Assembly (NCBI RefSeq): GCF_016595795.1 | Contig: NZ_JAENHN010000002.1 | Span: 62,001 to 126,000, forward strand | DNA length: 64,000 bases | DNA from: Clostridium yunnanense | Lineage (GTDB): Bacteria > Bacillota > Clostridia > Clostridiales > Clostridiaceae | Direction of reading: 5' to 3' | Shown here: positions 9,628-20,000 of the stretch, piece after piece | Layout: every line of letters begins with the position of its first letter | How positions within the stretch are numbered: the stretch's first letter is position 1 | Translations under genes and position numbers: made by a program | The notes under the pieces: model-generated | The model's database searches: none | The model's input: the letters and a program-made list of their open reading frames with translations, nothing else | Told to the model about the DNA's origin: nothing

Positions 9628-9792
9628 CTAGTTTCTCTGAAAATCCTTGAACCAAGTTCCTTGGTATGTTAACTTCCCCTTATCCCCTTCTACTAACAGC
9701 CCGTACATTCTTCCACTTAGTGATAGTTCTATCCTTTCACCATGCTCTGTTTCAAAGGTTATGTAATAAGTTGTACTGCTTGATGTATGCAT
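9628..9792 (-). pseudogene. Remnant of a DUF2500-family gene
   Basis: A 54-codon frame (MHTSSSTTYYITFETEHGER onward) matches the C-terminal beta domain of DUF2500 proteins, including a FETEHGERIELSLSG-like strand, YGLLVEGDKGKLT and YQGTWFKDF. The N-terminal membrane anchor and linker are missing, stop codons sit directly upstream, and there is no ribosome-binding site. I read it as a truncated copy. An apparently intact family member is at 28920-29258. Confidence 0.6.
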
Positions 9793-9837
9793 TCTTTATT
9801 ACTTAATTGCTTATATTTCAAATATATAACTCTTAGC

Positions 9838-11583
9838 CTAATTTGCCACTGCATACTGACTATTATATAGCTTTGCATAGAAACCATTTTTCATGAGAAG
9901 TTCTTCATGATTTCCTTGTTCTATTATCTTTCCATTGTTCATTACTAGTATTAAATCAGCATCTCTTATGGTAGAAAGTCTATGGGCTATTACAAAACTT
10001 GTTCTCCCCTTCATAAGTGATAGGAACGCTTTTTGTATTCTAGCTTCTGTTAAGGTATCTATACTACTAGTAGCTTCATCAAGTATAAGCATAGATGGAT
10101 TCATAAGCATTACTCTAGCTATAGTTAATAGCTGTCTTTGCCCTTGAGAAAGATTTCCTCCATCTTCAGTTATTAAAGTATCATAACCCTTAGGAAGTCT
10201 CTTTATAAAACTATGAGCATAAGCAGCTTTTGAGGCATTTATTATTTCTTCATCTATTGCATCAGCTTTTCCATATGCTATATTTTCTCTTATAGTTCCA
10301 GCAAAAAGCCAACTTTCTTGCAGAACCATGCCAAAGGAACTTCTAACACTTTCCTTAGTTACTTCTTTAACATCTTGCCCATCTATTAATATTTTACCTT
10401 TATCGAGTTCATAAAATCTCATAAGTAAATTTACTAAGGTAGTTTTACCAGCACCGGTTGGCCCTACTATTGCTACTGTGCTACCTGGATTTATACCCAT
10501 GGTCAATCCTTCAATTAAAGGTTTATCCTTTTCGTATGCAAAACTAACATTTTCAAATTCTACTTTTCCTTCTACTGATTTGTTTATAGCTTGCTTATTT
10601 TGCTCTGATAAATCTCCCTTTTCATCTAATATAGCAAATACCCTTTCCGCTGAGGCCATAGCAGACTGGAGCTGCGTTGCTATACTTGTTATATCATTTA
10701 TTGGTTTTGCAAATTGATTTGAATAGATTAAGAAACTTGAAATCTTACCTATAGAAAGTCCTCCAGCTACAGAAACAATTGCGCCTATTATACCTGAAAG
10801 AATATAGGTAATATTATTTATATATCTTGTACCTGGATTAGTTAAAGAAGAGAAAAATTGAGCTCTTCTACCACATTCATATAATCTTCCATTAATTTCT
10901 TTAAAAGCTTCTTCTGATCTCTTTTCATAATTAAAGGCCTTAACTATTTTTTGATTACCAATTATCTCTTCTATATATCCATTTAACTCTCCAAGAGTCT
11001 TGGACTGCTCTTTAAACATCTTCTTTGAACTCTTAGCTATAAATGAAGACAATAAGAAACATAATGGTGTCATAACTACTACCACTAAAGTTATTGTTGG
11101 ACTTAAGTGAATCATAAAAATTAAAGCTCCAACAAAGGTTATGATTCCTGAAAACAGTTGAGTTATACCTTGCAGCAGCCCCTCTGAAATTGCATCTATA
11201 TCATTGGTAAATCTGCTTATTATATCTCCATTTGCTTTACTATCATAGTACTTAAGTGGCATGGTATTTAGCTTTTCAAACAACTCATCTCTTATATCTT
11301 TAACGGTTTTATTTGATATCACATTAGTAAAGATAGATAAAAACCACTGAAGTACTGCACTTAAGCTATATATTATTGAAAGTAATGCTACTATCTTTAA
11401 TATAGCAGAGAAGTTTACTTGCCCAGTTTTAACCATATAATCTATAGCTTTACCAGTAAAGAAAGGAGCTACAATAGTAAGAATATTACTTGCTAGTGCA
11501 AAAGCTATAACCAAAATCAATTGAATTTTATATTTCTTTACATATCTGAGTATCCTTATTATTGTTCCATTTTTCATTGTCAT
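9838..11583 (-). CDS. Multidrug-type ABC exporter half-transporter, catalytic-site subunit
   Basis: A 581-aa half-transporter with six membrane helices (residues 1-320) and a nucleotide-binding domain. Walker A is GPTGAGKTT, the Walker B/catalytic segment is LILDEATSSID with Glu present, and the switch His is in VIAHRLST. The signature motif is LSQGQ rather than LSGGQ. With the next gene it forms a BmrCD/LmrCD/TM287-288-type heterodimer. Its Walker motifs and the partner's intact signature make the hydrolytic site. The gap to the upstream partner is 6 bp, so they form one operon. The substrate is unknown; drugs, peptides or lipids are typical. Confidence 0.9.
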   Translation of the reverse strand: MTMKNGTIIRILRYVKKYKIQLILVIAFALASNILTIVAPFFTGKAIDYMVKTGQVNFSAILKIVALLSIIYSLSAVLQWFLSIFTNVISNKTVKDIRDELFEKLNTMPLKYYDSKANGDIISRFTNDIDAISEGLLQGITQLFSGIITFVGALIFMIHLSPTITLVVVVMTPLCFLLSSFIAKSSKKMFKEQSKTLGELNGYIEEIIGNQKIVKAFNYEKRSEEAFKEINGRLYECGRRAQFFSSLTNPGTRYINNITYILSGIIGAIVSVAGGLSIGKISSFLIYSNQFAKPINDITSIATQLQSAMASAERVFAILDEKGDLSEQNKQAINKSVEGKVEFENVSFAYEKDKPLIEGLTMGINPGSTVAIVGPTGAGKTTLVNLLMRFYELDKGKILIDGQDVKEVTKESVRSSFGMVLQESWLFAGTIRENIAYGKADAIDEEIINASKAAYAHSFIKRLPKGYDTLITEDGGNLSQGQRQLLTIARVMLMNPSMLILDEATSSIDTLTEARIQKAFLSLMKGRTSFVIAHRLSTIRDADLILVMNNGKIIEQGNHEELLMKNGFYAKLYNSQYAVAN

Positions 11584-11589
11584 GACCTC

Positions 11590-13323
11590 CTATTTCTCAA
11601 CCTGAGAGAGGCAAATTTCTTTATAAACTTCACAGGTTTCTATAAGTTCTTTATGTGTACCCAATCCAACTTGCTGCCCATCATCTAAAACCAATATTAA
11701 GTCAGCATCCTTTACCGCATTAACTCTTTGTGAAACCATAACCAAAGTCATTTCACTAGTATTAGATCTAAGTTCCTTTCTAAGTGCAGCGTCAGTTGCA
11801 TAATCAAGCGCACTAGAACTATCATCTAAAATAAGAATCTCAGGTCTTTTTACTAAAGCTCTTGCAATGGTAAGCCTTTGCTTCTGCCCTCCAGAAAGAT
11901 TATTTCCACCTTGAGAGATTATGGTATCATATCCAAGCTCGAGCTTTTCCACAAACTCTGAAGCTTGTGCAATTTTTGCTGCCTTTTTTATTTCTTCATC
12001 CGATGCATCCTTAAGACCCCATTTTAAATTCTCTTTTATACTTCCTGAGAATACCACTGCCTTTTGTGGTACCACACCTATTTTTTCTCTAAGTTTAATT
12101 TGATTGTAGTTTGCTACTTTAATACCATTTACTTTGATATCCCCTTCATCTGCATCATAAAATCTAGGTATAAGGTTTATAAGTGTACTTTTTCCTGATC
12201 CAGTAGCTCCTATTATTCCAAACGTTTGTCCTTTACTTAATTTAAAAGAAATATCTTTTAGTGCATATTCCTTTGATGCCTTATAGGTAAACCATACATT
12301 CTTAAATTCTACTGCACTACTGTGTAAATTGCTTTCGTCTACTTGCTCTGAAACTAAAGAACTTTTTGGATCTACTATCGAACCTTTAGTATCGAAGATT
12401 TCATTAACACGTGCGGCTGAAGCTGCTGCTTTCGTAAAAGTAACCACTAGATTAGCAACTACTATTAATGCAGAAAATATTTGTATAACATAATTTATAT
12501 AAGCAATAACCTGTCCTTGAGTCATTCCACCTACATTTACTCGGAATCCTCCAAACCATATTATAGCTACAATAGCAAAATTCATAATTATGGAAGTTGC
12601 TGGGTTCATTAAGGCTGCAATACTACCTACTTTCACAGCAGTATCAGACAAATCCGTATTAGAGGTTTTAAATCTTTCTTTTTCATAATCAACTTTATCA
12701 AAAGCTCTAACAACTCTAACACCTGAAAGATTCTCCCTAAGTATTACTGCAAGTCTATCAAGTTTTCCTTGTACCTTTTTATATAGCGGAATTGATTTTC
12801 TCATTACTAAAAATAAAACTAGTGCAAATACAGGAAGTATGATAAGTATTACTATTGACAACTTTAAGTCTAATAGCATAGCCATCACTATACCACCAAT
12901 ACAAAGAAACGGTGCCCTTACAACTAAACGAATCCACATAGCTACTGCTACTTGTAATTGGTTTACATCATTAGTTGTCCTATTTATTAAAGAAGCTGTT
13001 CCAAAACTATCAATCTCCGCATGTGAAAATGTCCCTATATGCTTAAAGATAGCATCTCTTACTACAGTCCCAAAGCCTTGAGATGCAATGGATGCAAAAT
13101 ATTGACAAGTAAAAGCGAATATAACTCCCAATGTAGCTATTAAGAGCATAAGTGCTCCCATCTTAATAATATAGCTTACATCCCTATTCTTCACACCATT
13201 ATCAATTACCAATGCCATTATAGTTGGAATCATCAATTCAAATATGGCTTCTAAAAGCTTAAAAAATTGCCCTAAGAATACATTCTTTTTATAATTTTTT
13301 AAGAAAGGTATTAATTTAAACAT
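11590..13323 (-). CDS. Multidrug-type ABC exporter half-transporter, degenerate-site subunit
   Basis: A 577-aa half-transporter with six helices then a nucleotide-binding domain: Walker A GATGSGKST, intact signature LSGGQKQR. The catalytic Glu after Walker B is Asp (LILDDSSSALD) and the switch His is Gln (VSQRVN). These substitutions are the mark of the non-hydrolytic site in heterodimeric exporters, so they indicate specialisation rather than decay. First gene of the operon, with RBS GGAGGAGG before the ATG. Bases 13324-13669 upstream hold its promoter region and the terminator of the preceding gene; nothing else was seen there. Confidence 0.9.
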   Translation of the reverse strand: MFKLIPFLKNYKKNVFLGQFFKLLEAIFELMIPTIMALVIDNGVKNRDVSYIIKMGALMLLIATLGVIFAFTCQYFASIASQGFGTVVRDAIFKHIGTFSHAEIDSFGTASLINRTTNDVNQLQVAVAMWIRLVVRAPFLCIGGIVMAMLLDLKLSIVILIILPVFALVLFLVMRKSIPLYKKVQGKLDRLAVILRENLSGVRVVRAFDKVDYEKERFKTSNTDLSDTAVKVGSIAALMNPATSIIMNFAIVAIIWFGGFRVNVGGMTQGQVIAYINYVIQIFSALIVVANLVVTFTKAAASAARVNEIFDTKGSIVDPKSSLVSEQVDESNLHSSAVEFKNVWFTYKASKEYALKDISFKLSKGQTFGIIGATGSGKSTLINLIPRFYDADEGDIKVNGIKVANYNQIKLREKIGVVPQKAVVFSGSIKENLKWGLKDASDEEIKKAAKIAQASEFVEKLELGYDTIISQGGNNLSGGQKQRLTIARALVKRPEILILDDSSSALDYATDAALRKELRSNTSEMTLVMVSQRVNAVKDADLILVLDDGQQVGLGTHKELIETCEVYKEICLSQVEK

Positions 13324-13522
13324 ACTGCCTCCTCCTTGAATACTCCTTAGTAAATCTAATTCAAGGTTTACTGGATATTATATGGGTATCTCTTTTTATT
13401 ATAGAAAAACTTATATTTTCTAATTACATGTATTTATGTAGGAACTATTTAATTATAACAAACAGTAACTCATATGAAAAACTTTTATTATATGTTAATG
13501 TTACGATTTCTTAACTCAAAAA

Positions 13523-13558
13523 ATCCACACAAAGCAATTTACATTACCTTATGTGGAT
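13523..13558 (-). terminator. Terminator of the metallophosphoesterase gene
   Basis: ATCCACA...TGTGGAT stem with a TTTTTT tail on the minus strand, about 110 nt after the phosphoesterase stop codon. Confidence 0.8.
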
Positions 13559-13669
13559 CCTTATTATTCTAGTTTTTATTTTTAAAAAGTTCTTTAAATA
13601 TTATTGTCTATATTTGATATTATTTACATACAACCATAGGATTTCAGAAAAAAACTTCAATGTTTTTTT

Positions 13670-15055
13670 CTAGTAAGTATACTTATGCATACTTGTATAC
13701 TTTGCATTCATGTCTACTGTAAATTGAGCAGATGGAATCCAGCTTTGATTTAAATAGTTCCTTCCTTTAACCAAAACCTTATCTTTGTAGACTTCAACAT
13801 GAAGTCCTTGACTGCCGTTTATGGAACTTCCGGCATCTGACCAAAGATAACCTACAGAAGCAGAATTAAACATAGTAGCACCAAGAGTTGGGCCATAGGT
13901 TGCAGTATCTTGATACATTGTGCTTTGAGATTCTAATTGCCAATGGCTATGCCCAGAGAAATATATTACATTTGGATATTTATTTAATATAAATCTTAGC
14001 TGTGAATCTTGAATTACTCCACCCCAATCTTGACCACTTTTAGTTCCAGCCACGGTATTGTTTAATCCTTGATGTAAGAAAACAAATACAGGCTGATCAT
14101 TTTCATATTTAGCAACTTTATAAAGTTCCTCATCTAACCAGTTTAATTGAGTATCTGAAAGATAAGCTTTATCCCTATCGCTATCAGACTCACTTCCTAA
14201 AAAGATAAAATGTTGACCATTAACTGTTTGCTTATAGTATGGAAGTGTTTGCTTATCATGAGTTATGCTAGTGTTTGTACTATTATTCATATTATAATTA
14301 ATATCATTGGCAAAATATAAATACCTATTAAATTCATCTTGGAAAGATGCAGAATTTACATTTGCATTATGAGAATCTTCCATAAGTTCATGATTACCTA
14401 AATTAAAATACACATAAGGAAGCCCTACTCTATTTGAATACATAGTATCTCTAAGTAAACTATAAGTATCCCAACTCCATTCATCTACACTGTCACCATT
14501 GGCTACAATGCAGCTACTATTTTTTGCAAAGTTCTTTATGTCTTTTAATGCGGAATTTAAATGTGAGTTAAATGTAGTGTCTTTTGTACTTATATGCATA
14601 TCTGAAAGAACTTCAAAACTATAAAGCAGTTTGTCTTCTATTACTGTAAAATTCACTTGTGCTGCTACGGTATAGCCATCATTCTTTAGTAAAACAGCTT
14701 TATAATTACCAGGCTGCAATGTATTCCCTTTATTAGGAGAATACTGAGCTGTTATAAAGTCATTTGGTGTAAATGAAAGTGTACCACTAGCTCCTGAAGT
14801 ATACTTCCAAGCATAGGCAGCATCTGCAGCTGCTGAGGATGGAGTGGTACCTTGCTTATATATTCCTATCCAATCTTTAGTTGATACGCCTGAGTATGAG
14901 ATTTTAATAGTACTATTTGGAGTATATTGGCTAAAATCCGTAGAAATACTATAAGCTGTAGAAGCAGCATATACCTGCTTAGGCACTATATAGATTAAAG
15001 CTAAAAGAAAAATCGGTAATACGAAAGTTAATATTTTCTTAAATTTTTTCATCAA
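13670..15055 (-). CDS. Secreted metallophosphoesterase (calcineurin-like)
   Basis: A 461-aa exported protein. Residues 1-30 are a signal peptide ending VYA. Residues 31-138 form a beta-sandwich resembling the N-terminal domain of purple acid phosphatases. The catalytic domain then shows the full metal-binding set: D152 and H154 (SDMH), NGD at 186-188, GNHE at 220-223, H328 (LHQG) and GHSH at 368-371. It probably hydrolyses phosphomonoesters or diesters outside the cell. The gene is a single unit, with an element-like motif (15141-15156) about 90 bp upstream and its own terminator. Confidence 0.9.
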   Translation of the reverse strand: MMKKFKKILTFVLPIFLLALIYIVPKQVYAASTAYSISTDFSQYTPNSTIKISYSGVSTKDWIGIYKQGTTPSSAAADAAYAWKYTSGASGTLSFTPNDFITAQYSPNKGNTLQPGNYKAVLLKNDGYTVAAQVNFTVIEDKLLYSFEVLSDMHISTKDTTFNSHLNSALKDIKNFAKNSSCIVANGDSVDEWSWDTYSLLRDTMYSNRVGLPYVYFNLGNHELMEDSHNANVNSASFQDEFNRYLYFANDINYNMNNSTNTSITHDKQTLPYYKQTVNGQHFIFLGSESDSDRDKAYLSDTQLNWLDEELYKVAKYENDQPVFVFLHQGLNNTVAGTKSGQDWGGVIQDSQLRFILNKYPNVIYFSGHSHWQLESQSTMYQDTATYGPTLGATMFNSASVGYLWSDAGSSINGSQGLHVEVYKDKVLVKGRNYLNQSWIPSAQFTVDMNAKYTSMHKYTY

Positions 15056-15140
15056 ACGGCCTCCTAGTTATTTAGTCTTAATTAATAAATTATTTATATC
15101 TTAAAAATATAAAGCTGTTTATTATACCTTTACTATATAA

Positions 15141-15156
15141 GGGTGAACCACTTCAT
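15141..15156 (-). promoter_or_regulatory. Copy of the recurring GAAGTGG motif
   Basis: Minus-strand TATGAAGTGGTTCACC, about 90 bp upstream of the phosphoesterase gene and oriented toward it. It resembles the ends of the dispersed elements at 29301 and 32924. The rest of 15056-15511 holds only AT-rich DNA and the terminator at 15402. Confidence 0.35.
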
Positions 15157-15401
15157 ATTTAGAAAAAAGAAACACTCTGCACTGCAGTTTCAATACAAAA
15201 TAAACTTAATCACATTCAAATTGTTCACTTTCCAGGAATTCCATGTACTATAATAACACATATTGTTTTATTACGTTTATTTTATTTTCTTTTTTCTTGT
15301 GTTCTATATAAAAAAATATCGTTTTCAACTTATATTCTTTAACTTTTACTACAAAAACCTATATTTACATCTTTACCTTAATATGTTAAAGGAAATAAAA
15401 G

Positions 15402-15442
15402 TAGCTATACTAAATGAATTTGCATTCCATTTAGCATAGCTA
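15402..15442 (-). terminator. Terminator of the flavodoxin gene
   Basis: Fifteen-base stem (TAGCTATACTAAATG with its near-perfect complement, one G-U pair) followed on the minus strand by CTTTTATTT. Confidence 0.8.
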
Positions 15443-15511
15443 TATTTACGATTAATTATATAAAATCCTTCTACCATTGTAATAACAGCTTAATTATATA
15501 ATAAACTATAT

Positions 15512-15964
15512 CTACATATTATTATCACAGATGTTCTTAACAAAATCTCTTGCTGCCTTTAAATCAGCTTCATCAGGATGATTTTTAGATACTCCTCCTA
15601 TAAGCTTGAAAGGTCCGAAGGTATCCCATCCTTTGCAAGAAAAACTTCCAAGTATATTTGCATTTTTCGAGTTAAGTATATCTAAAACAGCTTTATGATT
15701 TTTCGTAGATCCACTATCATTTGTAGAGAACACAAATACATTTTTACTTTCTAAACTTGCATTTCCGATTAACTCAACCATTTTTTTATTAAATCCAAAA
15801 GCATATATTCCTGATCCAAAACCTATTAAATCATATTTAGAAAAATCTATTGTCTTAGCTTGGGCTTCTTCTATCACCTCAGCATTTATAGCTTCTCCCA
15901 TTGCTAAAGCAACCTTTTTAGTATTTCCATGATGATAAGAACTGTAAATAATTATAGCTTTCAT
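15512..15964 (-). CDS. Flavodoxin family protein
   Basis: A 150-aa flavodoxin fold. The FMN phosphate loop is IIYSSYHHGNTKKVA at the N-terminus. It also has a GFGSGIYAF segment for the first isoalloxazine-side loop and VFSTNDSGS further on. It resembles the flavodoxin-domain proteins of the protoporphyrinogen oxidase HemG group in length and motif layout, but no heme genes are near. Likely a cytosolic electron carrier or quinone/flavin reductase. RBS GGAGAG lies upstream of the ATG. Confidence 0.85.
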   Translation of the reverse strand: MKAIIIYSSYHHGNTKKVALAMGEAINAEVIEEAQAKTIDFSKYDLIGFGSGIYAFGFNKKMVELIGNASLESKNVFVFSTNDSGSTKNHKAVLDILNSKNANILGSFSCKGWDTFGPFKLIGGVSKNHPDEADLKAARDFVKNICDNNM

Positions 15965-16085
15965 ATTACCCTCTCCTTAACATTGCAAAATTAAATTTTG
16001 CATAATTAAATTTTATAAAATCTATCCACAAGGATAATATTATACCATTTTAATATAAAAGTAAACATTATTCGCAACTTAAAGA

Positions 16086-16478
16086 TTATTCAAGGTCTTG
16101 TTGCTCATCGTACTCTTCTACATCAACTATAACTTTATTTTTGATACTAAGGATTTTTTTAGGCAAACTAATAATTAGATTTCCGTTTTCAAACTTGCCA
16201 GTTATACTTTTAGAATCCACATTCGGCACATAAAAGTTCTTTCGAACATCATTTACAGTTTGAACCATAAAAAAACTCCCATATCCCCTTCTACTATTAA
16301 CTTGATTAACTCTTACTGTTATAGTTAGATAGTCATTTTCGTAGTTTAAGTTTATATTATTCCTCTGCACCCCTAAAATTTTCCCTACTACTACATATTT
16401 GTCATCTAGGTCTAGCATCTTTAGCTCAACTTTATTTTCTTTTATGTTATTCATCATACTAAGCAATCCAAAAAACAT
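16086..16478 (-). CDS. Hsp20/alpha-crystallin family small heat-shock protein
   Basis: A 130-aa protein consisting mostly of an alpha-crystallin domain: KYVVVGKILGVQRNNINLNYENDYLTITV, then the loop GSFF, NFYVPNVDSKSITGKFENGNLIISLPK with the diagnostic A/GxxxNGxLxIxxPK strand pair. The acidic tail ends in DLE. Such proteins hold unfolding proteins as ATP-independent chaperones. RBS GAGG precedes the ATG. No CIRCE or CtsR operator was found within the upstream 200 bp. Confidence 0.85.
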   Translation of the reverse strand: MFFGLLSMMNNIKENKVELKMLDLDDKYVVVGKILGVQRNNINLNYENDYLTITVRVNQVNSRRGYGSFFMVQTVNDVRKNFYVPNVDSKSITGKFENGNLIISLPKKILSIKNKVIVDVEEYDEQQDLE

Positions 16479-16622
16479 TCAATCTACCTCAATAAAATTA
16501 CTTACATTTTATTGTATTTTTAAGTTTTTTATTTGTTCATACATAATAATTATTTTTGTTGTCCATTCTTAGTTTAATATGGATTATGTATCTTAAATAC
16601 AAGACAAATGATTGACTGCTAT

Positions 16623-16671
16623 AAGAATTTAAAAATAATAAGCTTTAATATGAAGTGGTACATCTATATAC
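16623..16671 (+). repeat. Half copy of the dispersed GAAGTGG element
   Basis: The segment GAATTTAAAAATAATAAGCT (16625-16644) followed by ATGAAGTGGTACATCTATA is nearly identical to the left arm of the element at 29301, read on its opposite strand. Only one arm is present. It points toward the large secreted protein gene 370 bp downstream. Elsewhere in 16479-17041 only AT-rich DNA was seen. Confidence 0.75.
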
Positions 16672-17041
16672 ATAAAACCAAAATTTACGAACATTTTTTA
16701 TATTATCCAACAAATTATTCAACATATTTCATTGTATTTTTGAACCCATTTAAATGAATCAGCGCTCAAAAGCATTAGTTTAACTACATTCAGAAGTTTA
16801 GTTTACATAATTTAAATTTATATTAATCAATATTTATTAATTTTAACATTCATTGATTATTCGTGTTTTCAATGTTATAATTTTATTGGGTTGATTTTCC
16901 ATATTATACTTATATACCAATAAATGTATTGTATTTAAACAAGTATTGATATATCACCTCATAATAAAATTTATATTTTCAAATAGAAGTGTTATATCTT
17001 TAAATCAATCCACTAATAAAAATTAAGGGGGATTACACTTA

Positions 17042-20000
17042 ATGTCACTGAAAAAAATGATGTCACGGAAATCATTAATGGCTATTTCACTATCTATAGC
17101 TTTGACGATTGAACTAACTGGTTTCTCTGCACCTTTTGTAAGCGGTACCTCAAAAATTGCTAAAGCTGCTGAAACTACTCCTTATTCATGGAATAATACA
17201 ATTCCTGTAAAGACGCCACTTGCTGGCGCTAAGAATAATGGAAAAGTAGTTTTATTCGACAATGCTCATGATAACGCTGCTGGTCAAGCAGATTGGGTAA
17301 TAGATGGAGGTTTTTCAGACTTTGCTGATGCTCTTGTAAATCAAGGCTACACTGTAAAAGAATACAGAGGTATGGATAAAAACAATGATGGCGCTATAAG
17401 ATTTTATGATGACAGGAACTTGACCGCTGATCAGGAAGGAACTTCTGCAGATAAGAATGAAGCAATAATCACCTATGATGCAATTAAGGACGCCGACGTT
17501 TTTGTTACAGCAGAGGCAAACAGACCTTTTAGAAAATCAGAGTATGATGCGTTAAAGAAATTTGTTGATTCCGGAAAGGGAGTTTATTTTATTGGAGATC
17601 ACTATAATGGAGACAGAAATTTAAACACCTGGGATTCAACAGAAGTTTATAATGGATATAACAGATGTGACAGTATAGGTTACAATATGGGCGGAATTTA
17701 CGGCGACCTAAGAAACACAAAAGATGCCTCTAAAGGTTGGCTCTCAGAAAACTTCGGATTAAGATTTAGATTTAATGCTGGGGACTCTAATCCATTAAAT
17801 TCTGGACAAACTGGCCCTACTGATATAAGACCTGCTTCAGAAACTGAAGGTTTAACAGAGGGTGTTGTAGGTGAAAAAATACTTGTAGCCGCTGGAGCAA
17901 CTATTGCAATTACAGATTCAAACAAAGCTAAAGGAATTATCTACTTTAAAGATTCTGATGATTTAGTACCTTGGAGCAGCGGTGTGGAAAATTCTCATGG
18001 AGGGAAAAGCATATACTTTGGAGGTCAAAAAGAAGGTGCCTTCGTTGCTATCTCTAAACCAAGCAAAGGAAGAGCTGCCTTTATTGGAGACTCCTCACCT
18101 ATTGAAGATAAAACACCAAAATATAAAAATGCTACAAGTGGAAGTTCAAAATCAACTTATAACGGCTGGAATGATCTTGGAAATGCAGCTAAATTATCAG
18201 TTAACATAGTTAATTGGCTAGCAGATTCTTCTCAAGATTATGTTGGCTTTGGTACCTCTTCACATCCTTCTGATGTATACGGTACTACTTACGCTCCAAT
18301 GGCTGATGTAGAAAAGTCAGATCCAGACAACGGACAACCTTGGTCAAATCCAAGCAACGGCTTTGATCCATGGAATACTGATACTTGGAAACCAGGTTCC
18401 TATGGTGCTCCATATTCAACTACACCTACGACCGACCCAAACCAATATACTTTTAACTTAGCACTTTATCCAAGCTATGTATATAAAAACGAACCTTTTG
18501 CAATAACCATTGGTGGAGTTGGAGCAAACCCTAGTATAGGTATGTACTTAACTGGAGGCACCCAAGTTGGCCAGGTCTATGACAAAGCTTCAAAAACTTG
18601 GTCTACGTCAACTTATACTACAGTAAGTGGCAATGCACCGCTAACACTAACCACTAGAGCAGTTAACACAGGTTCTGATAATGTAATTAACATAAGACTT
18701 AGAAACGGAAAAACTAACACTGATACTAAAACTGCTACGACCTTAACTAGCGGCTATGGATATATCGAAGGTACCGTTGACGGAGCTCCAGGAAGCCTAG
18801 TTACTGCAAATCTAAACGGCTCAATACTTGGTACAGCGCAATTAGATGATTCAAATCACGTTAAGATAGCTGTTAAATCAGGTACTGGAATAACATTGAG
18901 TATTTATAATTCGAATGGAACTAAAAAGGTTGACTTACCAAACCAATATACAGTTGAAGATGGAAAAACCACTCCTTTAATTACAGTTATACCTAAGTCG
19001 AGTAATGCAGATTTAAGTTCCTTAACTGTTAATACAAATGATACTTCAACTTCAGCTATATCCCCTGAATTTTCATCTTCAATACTAAATTATAATGCAA
19101 CTGTAGACTACTCAGTAACTTCAGTATCAATTACGCCTGTTGTTTCAGACAAAAAAGCATCAGTCACTGTAAACGGAACTTCACTTGAAGACGGCAAAGC
19201 AACTCTTTCCGATCTTGCAGTTGGCGATAACTTAAACACCATTTCTGTAACAGCTGAAGATGGAACAACTAGGGGATATACCTTAAATATAAAAAGAGAT
19301 ATCTGCCATCCTACCAAGGTTGAGCTTAATACTACAACCCTAGAACTAAAACAAGGTGAAACTTCAAACATTTCAGCTACAGTTACTCCAGACGAAGCAC
19401 AAAACAAATCTGTAAGATGGATTTCAAGTGATACATCAATAGTATCAGTAGATGATAGTGGCAAAATAATAGCAGTGAATGCAGGTGAAGCAACAATCAC
19501 AGCTACTACTGTTGATAATAATGTTTCGGCTAGTTGCACTATTAGGGTTATACCTAAATCAAGTAACTCTAACCTTAGCTCTTTAACTTTGCAAACTAGT
19601 GATTCTAGCATTATAACTTTATCACCATCCTTCGAAGCAGATAAATTAAATTACACTGCAGCAGTTAGTTACTCTACCTCATCAATTGTAGTCGCACCTG
19701 TGACAGCTGATAAAACAGCTAGAGTTTCTATAAACGGAGCAGCTTTACTTACTGATAAATTAACTATCCCCAACCTTTCAGTTGGAGATAATTTAATCAG
19801 AATATCTGTAACTGCTGAAGATGGAACAATAAAAGCATATACTGTAAATATAAAAAGAGAGGTTTGTCACCCTACTAAGGTTCAACTTAATAGTACAAGT
19901 ATGCAACTAAGAAAGAAGGATACCTTCACTCTTATTGCTACTGTAACACCTGTTGAAGCTGTCAATAAAACTGTAACATGGTCTTCTAGCAACCCTTCTG

